Source of the DNA: Lachnospiraceae bacterium
GTDB lineage: Bacteria > Bacillota_A > Clostridia > Lachnospirales > Lachnospiraceae
DNA length: 7,898 bases
Direction: 5' to 3'
NCBI GenBank assembly: GCA_009774655.1
Contig: VSOD01000196.1
Span: 1 to 7,898 of the forward strand
Part shown: piece after piece, positions 1 through 5,709 of the stretch
Layout of the letters: each line of letters opens with the position of its first letter
How positions within the stretch are numbered: position 1 is the stretch's first letter
Notes under the pieces: model-generated
Databases searched by the model: none
Told to the model about the DNA's origin: nothing
What the model saw: the letters and a program-made list of their open reading frames with translations, nothing else
Translations under genes and position numbers: made by a program

Positions 1-389
1 TCCCCGCTTTCTCCACCATCCGCTTCCCATTCAGTAATAACCTCTGTTATTATATAGTTTTCTGCTTGTATACACCTGTTTAATCTTGCTTTAATTTCTT
101 CCTCTAACTGCTGTTTTACACGCTTTTCCATGCCATAGTCCGCCGTCGGCAGTTCTTCCTGCCATGTACCGCTCCTCTGCTCCATCTCACTGGTCATCCG
201 CTCCATCTCCTCCTGCCATTGTTCTATGATATCGCCTTCGGATGAGGAAAAGGGCCTGACAAACAACAGCAGTACGATAACACCTGCAATTATTTTTACA
301 TACTTCTCGTACTGCTTTCCGGCAGCAACATGGATAAAGGTCTGTGTCACGATCATAAACAGACCGATCTGTTTGATATGCTCGATCAT
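1..389 (-). CDS. spoIIIAF: Stage III sporulation protein AF, 3' end beyond the window
   Basis: Membrane component of the SpoIIIA-SpoIIQ channel made in the mother cell during engulfment. The reading frame opens with ATG at 389-387 and stays open to base 1, giving 129 residues; the Bacillus protein is about 206, so roughly the C-terminal third is missing. Two N-terminal membrane segments are visible (about residues 5-21 and 31-46, the second reading AGVIVLLLFV). A charged Glu/Gln/Lys-rich soluble stretch follows (about 52-125), matching the SpoIIIAF layout of two helices plus a soluble domain. A purine-rich ribosome binding site (AGGAAGG) lies a few bases before the ATG. The gene starts 37 bases after spoIIIAE, the widest gap in this operon. 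Sequence conservation is low in this family, so the call rests on topology plus its place right after spoIIIAE. Confidence 0.88.
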   Translation of the reverse strand, partial: MIEHIKQIGLFMIVTQTFIHVAAGKQYEKYVKIIAGVIVLLLFVRPFSSSEGDIIEQWQEEMERMTSEMEQRSGTWQEELPTADYGMEKRVKQQLEEEIKARLNRCIQAENYIITEVITEWEADGGESG

Positions 390-426
390 TGCTTCCTTCC
401 TCTCTTACAATGCCATGAACGTATTC

Positions 427-1494
427 TCACATCCTGCCGCCCGTAGTATAGGCAATGACCGCGATCTGGATCACGAACATGCCCACCGAGGACAGTGCCA
501 GCTTTAACAGCATGATATTGCCGCTGCCCACCCGGTCTGCACAGTTTGTCATGCGCTTATCGCTGATGATTCCCATCAGGGCCGCGCTGATCTTGACCAC
601 GCCGGCCAGAAGCAGCAGTTTGAACAGCGGCACCAGGCATAGAAGAACCAGCACAAGCGTAATGTACAGACCAAGGCTGTTCTTGACCAGAACGGCCGAA
701 CCGACTACCATCTCGAACATCCCTTCCGTCAGCCCGCCGATACCCGGAATGGCCGACACCGCCTTCTTCATCATCGAAGACTGCAGGGAATCCAGCACCG
801 GTGATACCATCGCCTGCAGCATACTGAACCCTGTTATGACGCCCAACGTAGCCTTGATGCCAACGCTCACCACTTTGCCAAGCAGCTCCAAAAGCAGCGT
901 CAGCTTTTCCTCCATCCACACGCCGTTGATCACCGTCAACAGGACATAGGCATAGACTGCCGGCAGCAGGATCGTCAAATAACCCCGCTCAATCAGATAG
1001 ACGATAAACAACAATACCTGATAATAGGCCGTGGCCGAGGCGATGCCGGATGCGCTCCCCACCGCCGCAATATAGGTCGGTATATACAGTTTCATAAAGG
1101 TGGTGACCGACTCCAGTATTTCCCGCACGATACCCGCACCGCTCTCGAAAGATCGCAAAAGCACGGCAGTCAGAAGCATATACACAAAGTAAAAGGCGAT
1201 GTCCGACACCTGATGATCCTGAAAAAGATCGGCAAAGTTGACAAACAGCGCCGCCGCGATCCCCAGTACCAGTATGGCAAAAAACAAGGCCCTGATCTCC
1301 CCGGTCTGCGCCTGGAACGCACCGGTGATCCCGCCTGTCAGCTCCTTTACGGCCGTCCACACTTTTCCCTGCAGCAGCAGTCCCATGACTGCCTTTCCGT
1401 CAAAGGTATACTGCGGAAACAGCTTCTGAAAATCCGCCAGCACCGCACCCATATCCATTTCGTTCCACAGGAAACTGCTCTCTTCTATGCCCAC
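427..1494 (-). CDS. spoIIIAE: Stage III sporulation protein AE, polytopic membrane protein
   Basis: Multi-spanning inner-membrane component of the SpoIIIA-SpoIIQ complex, needed for late sigma-G activity in the forespore. It has 355 residues. After a polar N-terminal region (1-67) come hydrophobic segments at about 68-90, 97-115, 137-168, 171-193, 210-232, 262-298 (long, probably two spans) and 329-351. The small-residue-rich stretch after LYIPTY (about 137-156), and the PGIGGLTEGMFE and VLVKNSLG motifs (about 250-276), are typical of the family. The start is GTG at 1494-1492, with a clear AGGAGG six bases upstream in the 20-base gap after spoIIIAD. Bacillus SpoIIIAE is about 399 residues and begins with a signal peptide. 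Here no hydrophobic leader is present at this start, and in-frame codons further upstream do not encode one. Identification is firm; the short N-terminus is the odd point. Confidence 0.96.
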   Translation of the reverse strand: MGIEESSFLWNEMDMGAVLADFQKLFPQYTFDGKAVMGLLLQGKVWTAVKELTGGITGAFQAQTGEIRALFFAILVLGIAAALFVNFADLFQDHQVSDIAFYFVYMLLTAVLLRSFESGAGIVREILESVTTFMKLYIPTYIAAVGSASGIASATAYYQVLLFIVYLIERGYLTILLPAVYAYVLLTVINGVWMEEKLTLLLELLGKVVSVGIKATLGVITGFSMLQAMVSPVLDSLQSSMMKKAVSAIPGIGGLTEGMFEMVVGSAVLVKNSLGLYITLVLVLLCLVPLFKLLLLAGVVKISAALMGIISDKRMTNCADRVGSGNIMLLKLALSSVGMFVIQIAVIAYTTGGRM

Positions 1495-1514
1495 AGTGCA
1501 CCTCCTGTCCCTTT

Positions 1515-1901
1515 TTATCCCGCGATCGACCGGATACTCTCCAGCAGAGCCAGAAGCACCGGCATTCCTGTCAGGAGAATATAGAGCTTGCCCAACATCT
1601 CAACTTGTCCGGCAATACCGCCAAAACCGGCGTCCTTGCAGATGCCGGCGCAGAATTCACATGCGTAAGTCGCTCCGACCGCCTTCAGCAGCACTGTTAA
1701 ATAACTATAGTTATCTTCCACATATCCCCGCAGCTGTTCCATCGCCGACAAAATTCCGGCAAAATACTGCGCCGCATATCCAAACACAACAATGCACACG
1801 GCGATCCCCATGTAAACACCGTACTCCGCCTTATAGCTCTTGAGCGGAACGGCCAGCAGAATTCCCACAATGCAGATAAATCCTAATTTAATAATTTCCA
1901 A
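1515..1901 (-). CDS. spoIIIAD: Stage III sporulation protein AD, small membrane protein
   Basis: Small membrane protein of the SpoIIIA-SpoIIQ complex. From the chosen start it has 128 residues; the Bacillus protein has about 133. Hydrophobic segments lie at about 3-20, 28-50 and 102-120. The conserved core between the last two reads YLTVLLKAVGATYACEF and continues through GICKDAGFGGIAGQVEMLGK, as in the family. The start is uncertain. The frame opens at a GTG (1928-1926) touching the spoIIIAC stop codon, but nothing like a ribosome binding site precedes it. An AAGGAG at 1916-1911 lies inside that extended frame and sits nine bases before a TTG at 1901-1899. Starting there gives M-EIIKLGFICI, which lines up well with the known N-terminus of the family. 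ATG (1910) and GTG (1907) are too close to the AAGGAG. The stop is TAA at 1517-1515. Confidence 0.93.
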   Translation of the reverse strand: MEIIKLGFICIVGILLAVPLKSYKAEYGVYMGIAVCIVVFGYAAQYFAGILSAMEQLRGYVEDNYSYLTVLLKAVGATYACEFCAGICKDAGFGGIAGQVEMLGKLYILLTGMPVLLALLESIRSIAG

Positions 1902-1928
1902 AACCACCATCTCCTTCTGTGTCTGCAC

Positions 1929-2123
1929 CTACAGTGTAAACAGATCCTGCACCATTACAAACAAATCATAGATATAGGGAATGAGCCATGTGAGAACGAG
2001 GATCAGTCCCGCAAGACTGATCAAAAAGGCATGTTCTTCTCTACCGCTGTGTTTTAAAACCTGATTTAATATTGTGACCAAGATGCCAACCGCCGCTATC
2101 TTGAAAATAAGACTTATGCTCAT
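1929..2123 (-). CDS. spoIIIAC: Stage III sporulation protein AC, two-helix membrane protein
   Basis: Very small membrane component of the SpoIIIA-SpoIIQ channel: 64 residues against about 68 in Bacillus. It has two membrane helices, about residues 5-23 and 31-53, joined by a short charged turn (KHSGREEH), which matches the Bacillus turn DQMGKKEY. The opening IFKIAAVGILVT corresponds to the family's IFQIAGVGIVV. The ATG at 2123 is preceded by AAGGAGG four bases upstream, one of the strongest ribosome binding sites in the window. The gene follows spoIIIAB after 23 bases. Its TAG stop is directly followed by the reading frame of spoIIIAD. Confidence 0.95.
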   Translation of the reverse strand: MSISLIFKIAAVGILVTILNQVLKHSGREEHAFLISLAGLILVLTWLIPYIYDLFVMVQDLFTL

Positions 2124-2146
2124 GTATCCTCCTTATGTACCCCGCC

Positions 2147-2665
2147 CTACAGCAGCAGAATTGTCATAAATACGCCCGCCAGGATGCTCAGACAGGTCGT
2201 CACTCTGGCTTTGTTCTCATAGGCATCTTCCGCCTGCCTGCATTTCCGGGTCAGCAGATCCATGGATTGTCCGATCCGCTCTGCCTGGAATTTCTCCTCC
2301 TGTATGCCCGGATCAAGCGGCAGACACTTAAGTATCTCCTTCTCTTCCTCCGGCAGGCGCACCGCGGACAGACACTGCGCTACCTGCCGCTGCCAGATCT
2401 GTTCAAGCCCTTCTCCTTCCTGTCTGCCGGCCTGCTCGTAGATCGCTCCAAAACATTCCCGGTAAGGCTCCGGGCAGCTTTCGGACAGGAGCAGACAGAT
2501 TTCCGGCAGTGTCCTCTTCCCATAGGCAATCTCGTTCTGTATCCTCCGTATTATGCGGATCCATTCCTGTAAATGCCGTATTCTGCTCTTTTCTTCCCCG
2601 ATCCTGTTTGCGCCCCAGCCGATACAGCCCGCCAGGATGCAAAAGCTTCCGACCAATTTCAACAT
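2147..2665 (-). CDS. spoIIIAB: Stage III sporulation protein AB
   Basis: Membrane-anchored component of the SpoIIIA-SpoIIQ complex, distantly related to the GspF-type platform proteins of type II secretion, and the likely partner of the SpoIIIAA ATPase. It has 172 residues, the family's usual length (171 in Bacillus). A membrane segment lies at each end (about 3-20 and 155-172), with a helical soluble region between; the motif WIRIIRRIQNEIAYGKRTLP (about 35-54) is typical. The ATG at 2665 overlaps the end of spoIIIAA by seven bases (ATGTTGA holds both start and stop), which suggests translational coupling. GGAGAGGG lies seven bases upstream, inside spoIIIAA. The protein has nine cysteines spread along its length, a notably high number for its size. 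Confidence 0.95.
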   Translation of the reverse strand: MLKLVGSFCILAGCIGWGANRIGEEKSRIRHLQEWIRIIRRIQNEIAYGKRTLPEICLLLSESCPEPYRECFGAIYEQAGRQEGEGLEQIWQRQVAQCLSAVRLPEEEKEILKCLPLDPGIQEEKFQAERIGQSMDLLTRKCRQAEDAYENKARVTTCLSILAGVFMTILLL

Positions 2666-3603
2666 CGCAGTCCCTCTCCGTCATAGATCCCTTCCACCTG
2701 ACACTGCCCGGTCTTCTTCGTGAGCACCAGATATCGCTCAAACAGCCTGTCTTCCATAATATCGCGCATGTACTTTTTCCTTCTTATCTCCTCCAGAGAT
2801 TCTCCGTGAATCGTCGCTATCAGTCTGCAGCCGCAGCCGCTGGCCATCTGCAGCGCCCGGATATCCCCTTCACTGCCCAGTTCGTCCACGGCCAGAACCC
2901 GGGGCGCCATGGCCCTGATCAGCATCATCATCCCTTCCTGTTTCGGACAGCCGTCCAGCACATCCGTCCGGATGCCCACATCATTTTGGGCGATACCCAG
3001 ATAACTGCCCGCAATCTCCGACCGCTCATCCACCACGCTCACGTTCACACCTTGTCCGTACTTTGTGCCGTCGGACAGATGCCTGATGATATCCCGCAGC
3101 ATCGTCGTCTTGCCGCAGCCCGGCGGTGAAACCAGCAGCGTATTCAACACACCCCCTCGTCTGTCGTACAGATAAGGAAGCACCCTGTCGGATACCCCTT
3201 TGATCTCATGGGCGATACGGATGTTTAAATAGCGTATGTATTTCAAATTGCGGACACGGTTGCCATCCTCCAGAATGACCTGTCCTGCCAGCCCCACCCG
3301 ATGGCCGCCCTGCACTGTCAGAAATCCCTGGCGTATCTCATCCGCAAACGCATAGACCGAATACTGACACAGATGTTTTAAGACCGCCTCCAGTTCTTCC
3401 GCGCTGCAGGCTGCCCCTGCCGGCTGCCTGTCCAGAAGTCTGCCTGCCCCGTCCACAAACCACTCCCTGTTACCGATCAGTACCGTGGCCGGGGCATTGA
3501 CGCGCATTCTGATCTCCTGCAGACTGTCGGCCTGCGCGGCCGCCTGCGCCCACTTGCCACGCATGGCCTGCGGGAACATATACAAAATCTCCTCCTGCCT
3601 CAT
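2659..3603 (-). CDS. spoIIIAA: Stage III sporulation protein AA, secretion-type ATPase
   Basis: Cytoplasmic ATPase of the mother-cell SpoIIIA-SpoIIQ channel, related to the ATPases of type II/IV secretion and competence systems. It begins the operon. Counting from the ATG at 3609, the protein has 316 residues (about 307 in Bacillus). An N-terminal domain carries QEIRMRVNAP (about 31-40) and a Gly-rich GGHRVGLAGQ (about 101-110). Walker A is SPPGCGKTT at about 161-169. A conserved VVDERSEIAG follows at about 192-201, then Walker B RVLAVDELG at about 237-245 and the late ATIHGES at about 265-271. Two in-frame ATGs lie at 3609 and 3603. An AAGGGGGG touches the first and sits six bases before the second, so I chose the second, giving 314 residues. 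A probable sigma-E promoter lies just upstream. The stop overlaps the start of spoIIIAB. Confidence 0.97.
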   Translation of the reverse strand: MRQEEILYMFPQAMRGKWAQAAAQADSLQEIRMRVNAPATVLIGNREWFVDGAGRLLDRQPAGAACSAEELEAVLKHLCQYSVYAFADEIRQGFLTVQGGHRVGLAGQVILEDGNRVRNLKYIRYLNIRIAHEIKGVSDRVLPYLYDRRGGVLNTLLVSPPGCGKTTMLRDIIRHLSDGTKYGQGVNVSVVDERSEIAGSYLGIAQNDVGIRTDVLDGCPKQEGMMMLIRAMAPRVLAVDELGSEGDIRALQMASGCGCRLIATIHGESLEEIRRKKYMRDIMEDRLFERYLVLTKKTGQCQVEGIYDGEGLRC

Positions 3604-3622
3604 CCGCATCCCCCCTTATCTC

Positions 3623-3651
3623 AATATATGAGCCTTTGTCCAGGTTATGAC
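3623..3651 (-). promoter_or_regulatory. Probable sigma-E promoter of the spoIIIA operon
   Basis: Read on the minus strand, GTCATAA (3651-3645) and CATATATT (3630-3623) are separated by 14 bases. This fits the sigma-E pattern of an ATA-containing -35 element and a -10 element close to CATACAnT. In Bacillus the spoIIIA operon is transcribed by sigma-E in the mother cell. A start about seven bases downstream of the -10 box would leave a leader of only about a dozen bases, carrying the AAGGGGGG ribosome binding site. Two runs of seven T on this strand (3680-3674 and 3666-3660) lie just upstream. Assigned by eye; no transcript evidence. Confidence 0.55.
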
Positions 3652-3768
3652 GAAAGCGGAAAAAAATGGTTTCAAAAAAATATGGATTTTTAGGGATAAT
3701 AGAGTTAGAATAGTCTAATAACGGTTTCTATCATTAATGACATTACCAGAAAGGTTCAATACAACGTT

Positions 3769-4626
3769 ATGAAATTAGACATGCACTGTCACACAAAAGA
3801 AGGTTCTCCCGACTGTAAACTGGAGTTACTTGAAAATATAGAAATATTGAAGCAAAAGGGATTTCACGGTATGCTGATCACCGATCACGATTCCTATAAG
3901 GCGTACCGCTACTATAAGAAACTTTCTCACAAACCGGAGGATTTCGTAGTCCTTAAGGGGATCGAATACGACACCATTGACGCCGGGCACATGCTGATCG
4001 TCATGCCCACCGGTGTCAAACTGCCCATCCTCGAACTGCGCGGGCTTCCCGTCATTCTGCTGATCGAGATCGTCCATCACTACGGCGGTATCATCGGCCC
4101 TGCCCACCCCTGCGGAGAGAAGTTCCTGAGCATCCGCAATACACTGCACGGCAGGCTTTCCCATGTCATCTACAGAAGATTCGACTTTGTGGAAGGCTAC
4201 AACGCCTGCGAGGACGCCGATTCCAACATGCGCGCCATGCGGCTTGCCAGCCAGTATCATCTTCCCTGCTTTGGCGGCAGTGACTCCCATAAGGCGGCCT
4301 GCGTCGGCTTCGGCTACACAATCCTGCAGGAGCACATCACCACCGAGACCGAACTGATCAACTATGTGCGGTCCGGCAAGGCTACGTTGATCGGCGGCCG
4401 GCACTATGAACATACTACCAAGGACAAACTGGGCAAGATCAACAACGTACTCGTATATTCCTTCTGGTTCTACAACAGAATCTGTGCCCTGCTGCGCCGC
4501 AAAGCCAGGAATCTGGAACTGATGGAGAACCAGATCATCGAATCCATCCGAACCACCAATCTAAGCAGGATGCACTATCATATCCTCGAATCCAACCGGA
4601 TCGCCAAACAAAACAAAATGCACTAA
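3769..4626 (+). CDS. PHP-domain metal-dependent phosphoesterase
   Basis: Cytoplasmic protein of 285 residues with a PHP (polymerase and histidinol phosphatase) domain, a trinuclear-metal phosphoesterase fold. The metal-ligand motifs are present in order: DMHCHT (4-9, His6 and His8), ITDHD (37-41), GIEY with Glu66, AGH with His74, PAHPCG (111-116), VEGYN with Glu143, and GGSDSH (169-174, Asp172 and His174). No catalytic motif is missing, so it should be active. Related proteins include TrpH-like nucleases and nucleotide phosphatases, but the substrate cannot be read from the sequence. About 65 residues follow the PHP core (220-285): a hydrophobic stretch near 227-242, then a basic, probably helical tail. 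A weak AGAAAGG (3748-3754) lies 14 bases before the ATG. It is transcribed divergently from spoIIIA. The first 50 codons are more A+T-rich than the rest. Confidence 0.9.
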   Translation: MKLDMHCHTKEGSPDCKLELLENIEILKQKGFHGMLITDHDSYKAYRYYKKLSHKPEDFVVLKGIEYDTIDAGHMLIVMPTGVKLPILELRGLPVILLIEIVHHYGGIIGPAHPCGEKFLSIRNTLHGRLSHVIYRRFDFVEGYNACEDADSNMRAMRLASQYHLPCFGGSDSHKAACVGFGYTILQEHITTETELINYVRSGKATLIGGRHYEHTTKDKLGKINNVLVYSFWFYNRICALLRRKARNLELMENQIIESIRTTNLSRMHYHILESNRIAKQNKMH

Positions 4627-4864
4627 CTACCATTTTGGACTTCAGCTCCGCACACTAACATGCATTGGTTGCATTTACAGGCACACTCCCAACTGTGTAC
4701 GCCAGGCTTCATTAAACAAAGGCATGCCTTACCGGCATATAATTAGCGACATTAGAGATTTCGCTTTCGGCCCTGCAAAAGCTATCGTATATGGCTTTTG
4801 CAGGAGCCGAAAACAGAAGTATTACATCTAAACCTGCACACTATGTATTCTGTTATCCTATAGA
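4627..4864. other. Convergent intergenic region without a gene
   Basis: This 238-base spacer separates the 3' ends of the PHP gene and the BtpA-family gene, so no promoter for either is expected here. Its main content is the long hairpin at 4765-4812. A 12-base perfect palindrome (AAGGCATGCCTT, 4719-4730) is also present. I see no convincing coding region, tRNA or mobile-element end. It also marks the change from the G+C-richer left part to the A+T-richer right operon. Confidence 0.7.
4765..4812. terminator. Long intergenic hairpin, possible two-way terminator
   Basis: The left arm TTTCGGC plus CCTGCAAAAGC (4765-4782) pairs with GCTTTTGCAGG, a one-base bulge (A4805) and GCCGAAA (4794-4812). 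That gives 18 paired positions with a single bulge. The central 11 bases can pair three more (T-G, A-T, T-A), leaving a five-base loop. It lies 138 bases after the PHP stop codon and 52 bases after the BtpA stop codon, between converging genes, so it could end transcripts from both sides. Neither side has the run of T expected of a classical Rho-independent terminator, so it might instead protect transcript 3' ends or be a dispersed palindromic repeat. Confidence 0.5.
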
Positions 4865-5677
4865 TCAGTCCCGGAATGAATGAACAACATCCATAAATTC
4901 CTTTACTCTGTCTTTGTCCGCCAAATTCTCAAATTTCCCATCTACTTTAAACGTAGTGCCTACCACTGCTCCATCTGCTATATGAAGAATTTTTTCAATG
5001 GTATCCTTTCTGCAGCCTGTATTCGCAAATACGGCAACATCAGAACCTGCCGCCTCTTTTGCCCTGCTCAATATCTCCGGATCCGTTGCCGAACCGGCTG
5101 TTGCGCCAGAAACGCAAAGAACATCCGGTTTACAATTAAATACTGTTGTCTTTGCAATAGACTCAATCGGTCTGTCCGCAAGGTACCTGGCTGCTTCCGG
5201 AACAATATTAAACAGAAGTTTTACCTTTTCCGCCCCAATGGCATATTGATGCCGAACTATATCACCGCAATTTGTATTCCATAACCCAAAATCACTTGCA
5301 TAGACTCCTGTAAAAATTTCTCTGACAAATTGAGCGCCGGTAGCTGCTGCTAAATCCAACGATGCATTCGGATCCCAAAGGCAGTTAACACCATAAGGAA
5401 TTTTTATTTCTGATTTCAGCTCGCCTATTACTCTTGCCATACTGGCCACTGTTTCTGTCTTGACGTTTGTTAGATATGGAAGGCTGAACTCATTACTGAA
5501 CATTACCGCATCGACTCCTCCCTCCTGAAGTGCAAGCAGATCATGTCTCGCCTTTTCAACTACGAGTTCCATTCCGCTTTCTTTATCATACTGCGGATCT
5601 CCCGGCATTGCCTGCAAATGGCACATTGCAATAATCGGCTTCTCTGTCCCAAATACGTCCTTAATCCATTCCATCAT
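4865..5677 (-). CDS. BtpA/SgcQ-family TIM-barrel protein
   Basis: Member of the BtpA family, which includes E. coli SgcQ and cyanobacterial BtpA (photosystem I biogenesis factor). The fold is a TIM barrel related to phosphate-binding barrel enzymes; the family's reaction is not established. It has 270 residues, the usual length. Family signatures are KPIIAMCHLQAMPGDP (13-28), GGVDAVMFSNEFSLPY (53-68), YGVNCLWDPNASLDLAA (95-111), the glycine-rich CVSGATAGSATDPE (188-201) and VFANTGCRKDT (216-226). It closes with ADGAVVGTTFKVDG (234-247), resembling a barrel phosphate-binding end. An AAAGGAG lies nine bases before the first of two adjacent ATGs, which I took as the start. It is the last gene of the operon, 32 bases after the kinase, so it may act on the phosphorylated product or a derivative. 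That role is inference. Confidence 0.93.
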   Translation of the reverse strand: MMEWIKDVFGTEKPIIAMCHLQAMPGDPQYDKESGMELVVEKARHDLLALQEGGVDAVMFSNEFSLPYLTNVKTETVASMARVIGELKSEIKIPYGVNCLWDPNASLDLAAATGAQFVREIFTGVYASDFGLWNTNCGDIVRHQYAIGAEKVKLLFNIVPEAARYLADRPIESIAKTTVFNCKPDVLCVSGATAGSATDPEILSRAKEAAGSDVAVFANTGCRKDTIEKILHIADGAVVGTTFKVDGKFENLADKDRVKEFMDVVHSFRD

Positions 5678-5709
5678 AATCCTTTTCTCCTTTCAACTAA
5701 CATAGTTAT

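Noticed and set aside
455..949. Long plus-strand reading frame opposite spoIIIAE, and similar long plus-strand frames opposite spoIIIAA, spoIIIAB and spoIIIAD
   Set aside because: Each lies antisense to a clearly identified spoIIIA gene, resembles no family I know, and is low-complexity Ser/Pro/Arg-rich, as expected of shadow frames in G+C-rich coding DNA.
3683..3711. Possible sigma-A promoter for the PHP gene (TGGATT, 17 bases, TAGAAT)
   Set aside because: The -35 box matches only three of six consensus bases, and several other AT-rich hexamers nearby fit as well, so no single promoter can be supported.
3826..4413. Minus-strand reading frame of 195 codons opposite the PHP gene
   Set aside because: The plus strand carries a complete PHP metal-site motif set, so this antisense frame is a by-product of codon use.
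4719..4730. Perfect palindrome AAGGCATGCCTT as a regulator binding site
   Set aside because: It lies between two converging gene ends with no promoter nearby, and 12 bases alone are too little to claim an operator.
4660..4746. 28-codon plus-strand frame (MHWLHLQAHS...) in the convergent spacer
   Set aside because: It has no ribosome binding site and no recognisable membrane or toxin-like pattern, so it is not distinguishable from chance.
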